A stretch of 64,000 nt of DNA, taken from the NCBI GenBank assembly GCA_027491155.1, contig JAIXWR010000012.1, positions 124,001 to 188,000 of the forward strand, written 5' to 3'. The DNA is from Verrucomicrobiaceae bacterium (GTDB lineage: Bacteria; Verrucomicrobiota; Verrucomicrobiia; Verrucomicrobiales; Akkermansiaceae). Under the pieces are notes generated by a model that ran no database searches, had not been told where the DNA came from, and was given only the letters and a program-made list of their open reading frames with translations. A program made the translations under genes and the position numbers. The first letter of the stretch is position 1, and each line of letters starts with the position of its first letter. Shown piece by piece: positions 9,015 to 17,532 of the stretch.

Positions 9015-10391
9015 ATGCCCTCGCTCCACCGCCGCCAATTCCTCCAACGCGCCGCCCTCGGAACCGGAGGCGTCATGCTCGGCTTCCCCGCCATCGTCCG
9101 CGGCCAGAACCTCAACAGCCGCATCAACGTCGCCTGCATCGGCGTCGGCGGGAAGGGCAGCAGCGATGTGGACGACACCGCCCGCTGCGGCGGCCAGATC
9201 GTCGGGCTCTGCGATGTCGATTCGCGCTTCCTCAACAAGAAGGGCGAGAAGTTCCCGGAGGCGAAGAAGTTCGCCGACTACCGCAAGATGCTCGAGGAAA
9301 TGAAGGATTCCATCGACGCGGTCGTCATTTCCGGCCCCGACCACATGCACGGCCCGGCCGCAATGATGGCGCTGGGCATGGGCAAGCACATCTACTGCCA
9401 GAAACCGCTCACCCAGACCGTGTTCGAGGCCCGCGAGCTGCGGCGCATCGCCAACGAGAAGAAACTCGCGACCCAGATGGGCAACCAGGGCAGCGCCGGC
9501 GACGGCCTGCGCCGGGCGGTCGAGGTGATCCAGGCCGGCGTGATCGGCAAGCCGCTGGAGCTCCACGTCTGGAGCAACCGCCCGATCTGGCCGCAGGGCA
9601 TGGACCGCCCGCCCGGCGAAAGCCCGGTGCCCGCCCACCTCGACTGGGACCTCTGGCTCGGCCCCGCCGCCGCCCGCCCCTACGTCGAAGGCGCCTACCA
9701 CTCCTTCGCCTGGCGCGGATGGACCGAATTCGGCACCGGCGCCCTCGGCGACATGGCCTGCCACACGGTCAACATGCCTTTCCGCGCCCTCAAGCTCGGC
9801 TACCCGACCGTGGTGGAGTGCGAGATGGCCTCCCGCATCTACCGCGAGAGTTACCCGCTCACCTCGCGCATCCGCTTCGAATTCCCCGAGCGCGAAGGCC
9901 TGCCGCCGCTCAAGTTCTGGTGGTACGACGGCTCGCCGAAGGCGGACTTCAAGCCGCTGCGCCCCTACCCCAACGTGGTCAAGGACGTGGTCGCGATCGA
10001 CGGCAGCATGCCGGAAAGCGGCTGCCTGATCCTCGGCGACAAGGGCGCGCTCTTTGCGGCCGACGACTACGGCTCGCGCTTCTTCCTCAAGCTCGGCGAC
10101 GAGAAGGCCTTCACCAAGGGCGAGGAGCACGAGGCCGCCAAGGCCGTGCCCGTCACCATCCCGCGCTCGCCGGGCCACAACCAGGAGTGGTTCGACATGA
10201 TGAAGAACGGCACCCCGGCCTACTCGAACTTCGACATCGCCGGATACCTCACCGAGATCATCCTGCTCGGCTGCATCGCCCTGCGCGTCGGCGAAGGCGT
10301 CCGCATGGAGTGGGACGGCCCCGGCATGAAATCGCCCAACTGCCCCGAAGCCGCCCAGTTCGTGAAGCGCAACAACCGCCCGGGCTGGTAG
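9015..10391 (+). CDS. Gfo/Idh/MocA family oxidoreductase with twin-arginine signal
   Basis: 458 residues. The N-terminus has a Tat signal (HRRQFLQRAALGTGG, Arg6-Arg7), which sets the ATG at 9015, although the frame is open upstream. The Rossmann glycine motif IGVGGKG is at 42-48. 'VVISGPDHMHGPAAMMALGMGKH' is split here into the usual nucleotide-binding strands, and the catalytic lysine sits in 'QKP' in place of the common 'EKP'. The C-terminal half is the substrate domain, with 'DMACHTVNMPF'. Such exported NAD(P)-dependent enzymes are abundant in PVC bacteria and act on sugars or glycosides; the substrate is unknown. The TAG stop falls at the start of a GTAGCGCGG sequence (see findings). Confidence 0.88.
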   Translation: MPSLHRRQFLQRAALGTGGVMLGFPAIVRGQNLNSRINVACIGVGGKGSSDVDDTARCGGQIVGLCDVDSRFLNKKGEKFPEAKKFADYRKMLEEMKDSIDAVVISGPDHMHGPAAMMALGMGKHIYCQKPLTQTVFEARELRRIANEKKLATQMGNQGSAGDGLRRAVEVIQAGVIGKPLELHVWSNRPIWPQGMDRPPGESPVPAHLDWDLWLGPAAARPYVEGAYHSFAWRGWTEFGTGALGDMACHTVNMPFRALKLGYPTVVECEMASRIYRESYPLTSRIRFEFPEREGLPPLKFWWYDGSPKADFKPLRPYPNVVKDVVAIDGSMPESGCLILGDKGALFAADDYGSRFFLKLGDEKAFTKGEEHEAAKAVPVTIPRSPGHNQEWFDMMKNGTPAYSNFDIAGYLTEIILLGCIALRVGEGVRMEWDGPGMKSPNCPEAAQFVKRNNRPGW

Positions 10392-10394
10392 CGC

Positions 10395-10426
10395 GGATGG
10401 TAGATCGTAGATGGTGGATGGTAGAT
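10395..10426. repeat. Short direct repeat after the oxidoreductase gene
   Basis: The 11-mer GGATGGTAGAT occurs at 10395-10405 and 10416-10426, within a longer degenerate run of GATGGTAGATCG-like words. It lies between the end of the Gfo/Idh/MocA gene and the end of the next, leftward gene. No function is evident. Confidence 0.5.
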
Positions 10427-10466
10427 GGCGGATCGCGGGATTGGCCCGTGCCGCGTGTCACACCCT

Positions 10467-10829
10467 TCATTCCCTGCCTGCCGGAAACACCGGCGGCAGG
10501 GAAAGCGAAGCCATGATGTAGATCGCCACCAGCCCCGCCGCCACCAGCAAGCCTGACACCACCGTCCAACGCTTCGTGAACGCCCCGGCATCGCGCCGCT
10601 CCAACAGGATCGTCGCGATCGCCCACGCGCCCGGGATTCCAAATGCCATCGGCCCCCACTCGCGGATCAGCACCGGAAGCCACGGCCAATCGACCGCCGG
10701 ATCCGGATAGCCGGCGGAACGCAGCAGGATCGTCGAGACCAAGGTGCCGACCTGGATCACCGCGCATTGCAGCGCCGCGATGGCCGCCTGGACGGCGTAT
10801 TCCCGGAACTCCACCCGGGACGCACTCAC
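10467..10829 (-). CDS. Small integral membrane protein, unknown
   Basis: 120 residues with about three hydrophobic helices: 'AVIQVGTLVSTILL', 'GPMAFGIPGAWAIATILL' and 'VSGLLVAAGLVAIYIMASLSL'. Start is a GTG at 10829 that overlaps the stop of the upstream DUF2007 gene in a GTGA arrangement, which argues for translational coupling and against the longer open frame. Family not recognised. It likely works with the DUF2007 protein. Confidence 0.7.
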   Translation of the reverse strand: MSASRVEFREYAVQAAIAALQCAVIQVGTLVSTILLRSAGYPDPAVDWPWLPVLIREWGPMAFGIPGAWAIATILLERRDAGAFTKRWTVVSGLLVAAGLVAIYIMASLSLPPVFPAGRE

Positions 10830-11143
10830 GGCGCGGGCGCCGACAAGGCGGCCTGGCAATTCCAGCACTCCGAAAAGGTCCCCGGCGAAAGTTCCCCGCA
10901 CTGCGGGCAACGGATCTCCTCGTCGCTGCCCGGCACCTCCTGCTCGTAAGAGCGGATGATCGCCACCGCCCGCTCGTAGTCCTTGTCGTCCACCACGCAC
11001 AAGGCCGGGTAAAAGGCGGGGATCACCACCTCGGTCCCGGAAAGCGTTTCGTTGCGGACGAAGGTCGCGATCCCCTCGGCCTCGAGGATGCTCTGATATT
11101 GGCCCACCCGGGCCATCTCGGGGTCGCGGAAGAGTTCGATCAT
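10826..11143 (-). CDS. DUF2007 domain protein with C-terminal zinc ribbon
   Basis: 105 residues. Residues 1-70 show the DUF2007 pattern (putative prokaryotic signal-transducing protein): 'MIELFRDPEMARVGQYQSILEAEGI', given in two blocks, then 'PALCVVDDKDYERAVAII'. The tail has CPQCGE and CWNC, a two-CxxC zinc ribbon. The protein is cytosolic. Its stop overlaps the GTG of the downstream membrane protein gene, and its start lies one base after the end of the beta-propeller gene upstream. The three genes form one leftward operon. Confidence 0.8.
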   Translation of the reverse strand: MIELFRDPEMARVGQYQSILEAEGIATFVRNETLSGTEVVIPAFYPALCVVDDKDYERAVAIIRSYEQEVPGSDEEIRCPQCGELSPGTFSECWNCQAALSAPAP

Positions 11144-11144
11144 C

Positions 11145-12053
11145 TCAAGGTTTCACCACCAAGCTGTTCGACACATCATTGCCGAACTCCGCGAAGCCGT
11201 CGAGCTGCCACACCACCTTTTTCGTCGCCGGTTCGACTTCGATCAGGATCGGCTGGCCGGGGCCGGCATGGCAGTTGCCGATCACGTAGTTGCCGTTCGG
11301 CAGCACTTGCAGCGTGGTCACCCAGGCGAGCGTGATTCCGGGCAGGTCCTTCTGTTCGATCTTCCAGACGATCTCCTTCGCCGGAGTCACCTCGAGCACC
11401 GAGTGGCCGTTGCCGGTGGCGACCAGCGTGTTGCCGTTCTTCAACCGCAGCGCGCAGAAGACCGCGTTGCCGAAGGCCTCCGGACCATGCCCGCCTTTCG
11501 CCTCCTTGCCGAACATCGGCACCGGGAAATCCCAGACCACCTTGCCCTCGCCATCATACTCGCGCACCGCGCCGTCGCCCTCGTGGCAGACGAGGTAGTG
11601 GCCGTTGTCGAGCTTGCGGGCGAGACGGGTGTCGCGATGCGCGTCGGGCCGGTCGATCTTGAGCTTCACGTCCTTGAGCAGCTTGCCCGAGGCATCAACC
11701 TCGACGATCCGGCCGATCCCGCTTTCCGCGATCATCATCCTGCCCTCGCCCAGCGGTTGGAAGGCGTGGACCTCGAGCCGCTTGCCCTCGTTGCCGTTGG
11801 ATTTGGAGGAATCGTAACTCCAGACGACCTGCTTCTTTTCCGGATCGATCGCGCAGACTTCGCGCATGTTTTTCTGCACGTAAATCCTCCCGTCCTCGCC
11901 CCGGTGGAGATCGTGGATCCCGCCCCAGGGCATTTCCCAGGCCACCTTCCCGTCACTCCACAGGGCGAGCTTGCCCTTGCCCTGGAGCAGGACGTCGCGG
12001 GCGAGGGCGGGCGAGAAAAGCAGCAGGGCGGCGAGAGCGGGATGAAGGCGCAT
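11145..12053 (-). CDS. Secreted beta-propeller protein (PQQ-like / arylsulfotransferase-like repeats)
   Basis: 302 residues from ATG 12053, chosen for its signal peptide (MRLHPALAALLLFSPALA). About six repeats of the pattern 'D..GKVVWDFP', 'GNGHSVLEVTP.KEIVWKIE' and 'EPATKKVVWQLDGF' define a beta-propeller. The repeats end in 'LPNGNYVIGNCHAG', as in the many PVC proteins annotated PQQ-like or arylsulfotransferase-like. No catalytic residues can be assigned. It is the first gene of a leftward three-gene operon with the DUF2007 and membrane proteins. Confidence 0.75.
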   Translation of the reverse strand: MRLHPALAALLLFSPALARDVLLQGKGKLALWSDGKVAWEMPWGGIHDLHRGEDGRIYVQKNMREVCAIDPEKKQVVWSYDSSKSNGNEGKRLEVHAFQPLGEGRMMIAESGIGRIVEVDASGKLLKDVKLKIDRPDAHRDTRLARKLDNGHYLVCHEGDGAVREYDGEGKVVWDFPVPMFGKEAKGGHGPEAFGNAVFCALRLKNGNTLVATGNGHSVLEVTPAKEIVWKIEQKDLPGITLAWVTTLQVLPNGNYVIGNCHAGPGQPILIEVEPATKKVVWQLDGFAEFGNDVSNSLVVKP

Positions 12054-12240
12054 GGTCGGATGGATGGTGAAGCAGGCAGCCATTTCCAAACCGGTTTGCC
12101 CACACGAGAATCGAATACCCTGCGGCCCACGCCGTCTTTCACCCGGCCGACCGGATCCAACGGTCCGACCCCGCTCCTTGACGCCCCCTTGTTCCGGGCT
12201 TATTTAAGTGTTCCAAAGTATCCCTGCACCTTCGCCACCG

Positions 12241-12702
12241 ATGAAACTCCTGCCGATCACCGCCCTCGCCGCCCTTTCACTCTCCCCGCTGGCTTCCGCC
12301 GCCGGCAACGGGGCCCTCGACCGCCGTTTCGAAAAAGCCGACATCAATTCGAGCGGGACGATCGACCGCACCGAATTCCTCGCCCTCCAGCCGCGCGGCA
12401 AATCGTGGGTCGAGGCCAGCCACCGCTTCAACCTCGCCGACGTCGACGACGACGCCCTTTTGAGCATCACCGAGTTCCGGGCCTCGAACGGCGGCAAGGA
12501 AGGGGGCAAACCCAGCCGGGCCCAATCGTTCGCGCTGGCCGACCTCGACGACGACGGCTTCCTCGACCCGCAGGAGTTCGCGCTGACCCTGGCCCAGAGC
12601 AAGCCGTGGCGGAAAGTCCTGCGCGATTTCGACCGCAAGGACCGGAACGACGACGCCCTGCTGACCCCGCAGGAGTTCGGCGTTCTTCTCAATGCGCTCT
12701 GA
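12241..12702 (+). CDS. Secreted EF-hand protein
   Basis: 153 residues from ATG 12241 with a signal peptide (KLLPITALAALSLSPLASA). Four EF-hand-like loops follow: DINSSGTIDRTEF, DVDDDALLSITEF, DLDDDGFLDPQEF and a C-terminal DRNDDALLTPQEF. Spacing and acidic residues fit calcium binding. Proteins of this kind are common and functionally uncharacterised in Verrucomicrobia. The gene converges with the SRPBCC gene with 6 bases between stops. Confidence 0.85.
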   Translation: MKLLPITALAALSLSPLASAAGNGALDRRFEKADINSSGTIDRTEFLALQPRGKSWVEASHRFNLADVDDDALLSITEFRASNGGKEGGKPSRAQSFALADLDDDGFLDPQEFALTLAQSKPWRKVLRDFDRKDRNDDALLTPQEFGVLLNAL

Positions 12703-12708
12703 AGCGTT

Positions 12709-13173
12709 TCACGCCTTCCCGCCGAAGCGCCGCGCCAGCACTTCCCGCCGGAACGCGAAAATCCGCTCCAGCTTGGGGCGGACGAAGAGCGGATGGGCGA
12801 TCGCGCCGAAAGGACCGAAAGGGAGCCCGTAGTGGACGAGGTCGCCGCACTTCACCCCGCCGTCGACTTCCTCGAATGTGTGGCGGTGGTGCCAGAACTT
12901 GTAGGGCCCGAAGCGCTGCTCGTCGATGAACGAGCGCCCTTCCTCCACCGCCTTGATTTCCGTCACCCACGGCACCCAGATCCCCGGTGCCACCTTGACG
13001 CGGTACTCGATGATCTGGCCTTCGTGCATTTTCTCGGCCGGACAATGGACGATCTTGAACCCGAGATCCGGCGGGGTGATCGAGTCGAGGTTCCGCGGCG
13101 AGGAGAAAAAGTCCCACGCCTCGGCGAGGGTGATCGGCAGGACCTGTTCTTGGGAGAGATGGTGAAGGGTCAT
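12709..13173 (-). CDS. SRPBCC family protein
   Basis: 154 residues from ATG 13173. The segments 'LPITLAEAWDFFSSPRNLDSI', split here as helix plus strand, 'PGIWVPWVTEI', 'FGPYKFWHHRHTFEE' and a final helix 'LFVRPKLERIFAFRREVL' are typical of the SRPBCC (START/Bet v1-like) ligand-binding fold found in YfiT/cyclase-like cytosolic proteins. No catalytic residues are assignable. It is divergent from the large surface protein starting at 13292, with about 118 bases between them for both promoters. Confidence 0.85.
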   Translation of the reverse strand: MTLHHLSQEQVLPITLAEAWDFFSSPRNLDSITPPDLGFKIVHCPAEKMHEGQIIEYRVKVAPGIWVPWVTEIKAVEEGRSFIDEQRFGPYKFWHHRHTFEEVDGGVKCGDLVHYGLPFGPFGAIAHPLFVRPKLERIFAFRREVLARRFGGKA

Positions 13174-13291
13174 CGGATTTCGCAGGCTGGCACGGGATCG
13201 AGCCCATTCAAGTGGGGCGATTCCCGGAGAGTGAAGCAACGCCCATGGGTTCCGCGTTGACGACATACACCGGCTCTTGGAACTCTTGCGC

Positions 13292-16200
13292 ATGCTCCTG
13301 CGCCCGCTCGCGGTCGTCATCGCCTCCCTGCTGTCCCTCCCGGCGCAGGACCCAGCGGTGGGCTTCCCATTGGAGAGCTCTGGCGGACGTTGGACTGCCT
13401 ACGAACCCTCAAGGGACCGGGACGGGCCGCAGTATCCCGGTCTTCAGAAGCGGGGCGACGAATTGCTGATGACAGGCGCGCTCGCCCTGTCCGTCCACCG
13501 CCTGACCGGAGCGGTCGACCCATCGCCTCGTGCCGGATTTCCCGCCACCGAGGAGCATCTCGCCTGCGATGGCGAGAGCCCGGTTTTCTGGACCCGGCCG
13601 TGGGGAGGCAACCCGGACCGACCCTATTTCCTGCGCGACTGGTCCACCGGGGTAAAAGTCGGCGAAGTGGTGTTGCCGGAGGGACTGTATCCCCGATATC
13701 TCGACCCGCATGGCATGATCGCCCTCGGGGCCTTGTCGGTCCTTGCGACGGATCCTGCCGGCGGGGCGGTCCGCGAAGCCACTTTCGCCTCTCTGGGTGT
13801 GATCGGCACGGATTTCAAGGTGACCGCATGCGAAGACTGGATCGCCCTTTCCTACCGCAAGAACTGGGTGGACCGCGTGGCGATACTCAACCGTGCCACT
13901 CTCGCACTGGCTGGAGATCATCCCGGGGTGGGCGATTCACTGACCATGGAGGGCGACCTGTTGGCCGCGCGGGTTTTGTCCCTTTGGTCGGAGGAAACGG
14001 CCGCGCTTTACCGCTTGCCCGGACTGAGTCCGGTCACGTCGTTTCCTCTGGATCCGCCAACCGTGAATGGCGTCCGTCAACTGAAGCTGGCCGATGGCAA
14101 CCTTTGGATCCTGCAAGATCAGGCCACGGCGATGGGTTGCGTTTTCCTCCAGTTCGACCTGTCGGAATTGCCCCGGGTCCGGCTGCGCCAGCGGGTGTCT
14201 CCGCCGGGATTCGTACTTCCGCCGATCGGCGACCCGCTGGCCTGGGTGGCGGCGGGGAATTTCATGGGCGTGGCCGACAGAGCCGCCACCTTGTGGGTTT
14301 GGAACCGCGACCCTGCGAAAGACCCCTACCAACCCTTGCTCAAAATCGAGCCTTGGGACGAAGGCCCGGAAGGAGGGAGCGCCCGGGCAAAGCTCTCGCT
14401 GACCGACCCGGTCGCCTGGCCGGTGCAAGTCGCCCTCGGTGCCCGCAGCGGCAGCGCCGTCGAGGGGGTAGATTATGCCCCGTGGTCGCGGACTGTGACG
14501 ATTCCCGCCGGAGAGACCCAAGCCGTGGTCGAAGTGCCCTTGGTCGCTGACATGACGCTGGAGGAGAACGAGTTTTTCGATGTCGTGATCGGAACCGTCA
14601 CGGGTGCACTCGTGGAGAAGACCTCGGCCTCCCTGATCATCGCCGGGAACGGCTACAATCTCGAGCACAATTCCCGCGTCGTGGCAGGCGGCAAACTCAG
14701 TTGGTCGCACATCTACGGCTCGAACGGCCGGGTGCTGGTCGGGTTGGCCAACGTGATCCGCCCGGCGACCGGCGTCGTGGCCGGCCTGGTGATCGCCGAT
14801 TTGGAAACCGGCAATTTGATCGCAAATCACGCCGGGACTCCGTGGGCGCCGAATTCATGGAAATGCGAGTTCCGCGACCACCTCGTGATCGTGGTCGCCT
14901 ACGGCTATTTCACCGCTTACCGCACCGACACCGGTGCCGAAGTTGCGAAGTGGCCCCTTTCCAACGACGGTGGCGTGATCGGCCTGATCGATGCCGACCG
15001 GCTCCTCGTCCGATCATCTCCAAGTGAGCTGCGGATTCTACGGGTCTCAGACGGCACTGTCCTTGCTTCGGTCAACTTCCCCGAGGACTCCTCCGTCGCG
15101 TTGTCGGAGGACAAGCGGGATGGTTCACCTTCATCGATCCTCGCCTACCGCTGCGGGCGGGCCCCGGGCGAACGATTGAGTTTCAACCGTCTGTTCGAAC
15201 TGGACCGCGAGACTCTCGCCGCGACCGAACTCCACGCGTGGCGTTCGTTCAATCAATCCGGCGGGGACTTCGGGAAACTCCTCGGAGTCTGGCAGGACAA
15301 GCTGCTGCTGAGCGTGGAGCGCGGCTTGACCGCCGTGAACCGCGGCACCGGGGCGTTTCTCTGGCACTTGCCTTCGACATTCGCCATCGGAAGCGATGGC
15401 TACCACTTCGGCATCGTGGGAAATGTGATGGCACTCCGGGGCTTGTCCACCGGGGAGCCCGACTCCACGAATATCGTGCGTTTCATCGACCTCGATCTTG
15501 GCACATTGATCGACCGGATCACCCCGCAGGAGCTGGATCCCGTCGACCAGGTTTGGAGTGGCTTCATTTCCGCCTATGAAGACGGTTGGGTGCTCGGCCA
15601 CCGCTCGGCGAGCTTCCGCGTAGTGAAAACGCCGGTTCGTCCGAACGTGAGCATCGTTGCCCCGGCGATTCAAGAGAACGCCGCCACGGTTCTAAGCGCC
15701 AAGCCGAAGGAGGGCTTTATCGGAAGCCATCCCATCCGCATTTCCGAGTTCGTGGACCTTGCCGTGGAACGGAATCCGCCCGCAGCCTTGCTGAGCGGGT
15801 TGCCGATCGATCTTCAGGTGGATGCCGATGGCGTCGACTTCACTGTCGCCGCCACGCGATCGGTGAATGGCTCGGAGAAAACCTGGCTGCGCGCCACCGC
15901 TCCGGCAGATGGTCAAATCCTGTTTTCCGGCATCCAGCAAGTGGTCGTGGAGTCCCATGTCGTGACGGTTCCGGAGGGCTCGTTCACCACCGGCGGCCCG
16001 GTTCGCGTCACCCGTGGGCGATCCGTCGCGGTCACGGAACCTTTGCTCGCCGTCGGTTTTCCGCTCGAGCCCTTGCCGGGAGGCACCCGCACCGGCGTGG
16101 TGGACATTTACAACCGCCGGACGGGCGAGTTCCTGAGGAGCATCGAGGCTCCGGCCGGGACGGAAGGGAAGCGATTCGGTCACGCGGTCGCGATGTCCGG

Positions 16201-17395
16201 CCCGAAGCTTGTCGTCGGCGCGCCCGGAGAACAAACGATGGGCCGTGTTTTCGTTTACGACCCACTCTCCGGCAGCCTGATCCGGGAATTGAAGCAGAAA
16301 GGAAAGGCCGGCCAATTCGGCCAGGAGATCAAAGCCAACGACCGCTGGATCGCAGTGTCCGCCACGGGACCCTCGCAACCGGTTTCCTATGAAGCCTTGG
16401 AGAAGGAAGCGGGCACTGTCATGGTCTTCGACGCCACGACTCTGAAGCCCGGCTTCACCCGCACCACAAAGGGCGAGTTCTTGGGCACCTCGATCGCGCT
16501 CACCCGCGACCGGATTTACATCGCCGCCCCGGGTGCCAACTATGAGAAGCTCTACAACTCCGGGATGATCCGTGCCTACACCCTCCCGAAGGGCAAGCTC
16601 GTCGGGAACATCATGTCGCCCGAGCCCAAGTCTCTGGGCTACTTCAGCTCCCCCATCGCCGCGAGCGAGGAAGTCGTTTTCGTGAACGGTTGGAAGGGCG
16701 ACTCGGAGAAATCCGCGGCGCTGCAGGTCCACGGCGCTTCCGATCTCGGTTTCCTCGGCTTCCACGCCATGCCTGGCGACGACTTCTCCATGCAGCGGAT
16801 CCTGGCCCATGACGGCTGGATGATCGGAGGCGAGGACATCCTGCGGTTCTACCGACCCGGCAACCAGCGACCGGTCGCCAGTCGCCGGATCGTCGACCCC
16901 GGTGGCGATCCGGTCGTCTATCCGGGCCCGTATTTCTACCGCTCCAACATCGCGGCCTTCGGGGAGTTTATCTACTGGGCGGACTATAAGCCAAAGGTCA
17001 TGACCATTCCCGCGGCTCCGGCCGCATTGGCATTGCGGTCGGTCGCTCCCGCGGATGCAAATGGCGACGGCCGCAGCGACGAGTTCGACCTGCTTTTCCT
17101 CCATCGCGGGGGTGCCAGCCTTCCCGCCCGCGCGATGCTCCGGGAAACCACGAATCGCACCTTGAGCTTCCGCATCGAGGCGGATCCGCACATTCCCGCT
17201 GGTCTGAACCTGTGGTTTGAGATCTCCACCGACCTTCAGAGCTGGAATCCATTGCTACAGTGGCGACAGGAGTCGCCCGGCTGGCGCGATGCGGCCGGGA
17301 GCCTGCTCGATGTCTCGGCTGATGGCACCGTGACCACGGAACACCGGTCGCAGGAGGACCGCGTGTTCTTCCGCACCCGCGCGGCAGGTCCTTGA
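13292..17395 (+). CDS. Large secreted mosaic protein with Calx-beta domain and propeller-like repeats
   Basis: 1367 residues from ATG 13292 (signal peptide MLLRPLAVVIASLLSLPAQ); a TTG five codons upstream is possible. A Calx-beta domain at about 355-460 shows 'SAVEGVDYAPWSRTVTIPAG' and 'LEENEFFDVVIGT'. It is flanked by long propeller-like stretches with integrin-alpha/FG-GAP-like segments 'KLVVGAPGEQTMGRVFVYD' and 'RIYIAAPGANYEKLYNSGMI'. Near the C-terminus a calcium-loop sequence NGDGRSDEFDLL precedes a terminal beta domain with 'ISTDLQSW' and 'RVFFRTRA', a module frequent at the ends of verrucomicrobial surface proteins. It is probably extracellular or surface-bound and calcium-stabilised. 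No enzyme signature is seen. Confidence 0.8.
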   Translation: MLLRPLAVVIASLLSLPAQDPAVGFPLESSGGRWTAYEPSRDRDGPQYPGLQKRGDELLMTGALALSVHRLTGAVDPSPRAGFPATEEHLACDGESPVFWTRPWGGNPDRPYFLRDWSTGVKVGEVVLPEGLYPRYLDPHGMIALGALSVLATDPAGGAVREATFASLGVIGTDFKVTACEDWIALSYRKNWVDRVAILNRATLALAGDHPGVGDSLTMEGDLLAARVLSLWSEETAALYRLPGLSPVTSFPLDPPTVNGVRQLKLADGNLWILQDQATAMGCVFLQFDLSELPRVRLRQRVSPPGFVLPPIGDPLAWVAAGNFMGVADRAATLWVWNRDPAKDPYQPLLKIEPWDEGPEGGSARAKLSLTDPVAWPVQVALGARSGSAVEGVDYAPWSRTVTIPAGETQAVVEVPLVADMTLEENEFFDVVIGTVTGALVEKTSASLIIAGNGYNLEHNSRVVAGGKLSWSHIYGSNGRVLVGLANVIRPATGVVAGLVIADLETGNLIANHAGTPWAPNSWKCEFRDHLVIVVAYGYFTAYRTDTGAEVAKWPLSNDGGVIGLIDADRLLVRSSPSELRILRVSDGTVLASVNFPEDSSVALSEDKRDGSPSSILAYRCGRAPGERLSFNRLFELDRETLAATELHAWRSFNQSGGDFGKLLGVWQDKLLLSVERGLTAVNRGTGAFLWHLPSTFAIGSDGYHFGIVGNVMALRGLSTGEPDSTNIVRFIDLDLGTLIDRITPQELDPVDQVWSGFISAYEDGWVLGHRSASFRVVKTPVRPNVSIVAPAIQENAATVLSAKPKEGFIGSHPIRISEFVDLAVERNPPAALLSGLPIDLQVDADGVDFTVAATRSVNGSEKTWLRATAPADGQILFSGIQQVVVESHVVTVPEGSFTTGGPVRVTRGRSVAVTEPLLAVGFPLEPLPGGTRTGVVDIYNRRTGEFLRSIEAPAGTEGKRFGHAVAMSGPKLVVGAPGEQTMGRVFVYDPLSGSLIRELKQKGKAGQFGQEIKANDRWIAVSATGPSQPVSYEALEKEAGTVMVFDATTLKPGFTRTTKGEFLGTSIALTRDRIYIAAPGANYEKLYNSGMIRAYTLPKGKLVGNIMSPEPKSLGYFSSPIAASEEVVFVNGWKGDSEKSAALQVHGASDLGFLGFHAMPGDDFSMQRILAHDGWMIGGEDILRFYRPGNQRPVASRRIVDPGGDPVVYPGPYFYRSNIAAFGEFIYWADYKPKVMTIPAAPAALALRSVAPADANGDGRSDEFDLLFLHRGGASLPARAMLRETTNRTLSFRIEADPHIPAGLNLWFEISTDLQSWNPLLQWRQESPGWRDAAGSLLDVSADGTVTTEHRSQEDRVFFRTRAAGP

Positions 17396-17532
17396 TCCGG
17401 CGGCCCGAAAGATTGGGATTCGGGAAAACCCCGGATCTCCCTTGCGGCTTCGCAGCCATGCGGAGATTCCCGTGCATTCGCGACGCTCTTCGCTCTTGGC
17501 GATCCGCCCGGCCCGCCTACCTTCGCCCCGCC

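Noticed and set aside
8963-10516. Long Arg-rich open frame over the Gfo/Idh/MocA gene
   Set aside because: It is a +1 shadow of the real gene with low-complexity Arg/Gly/Pro composition.
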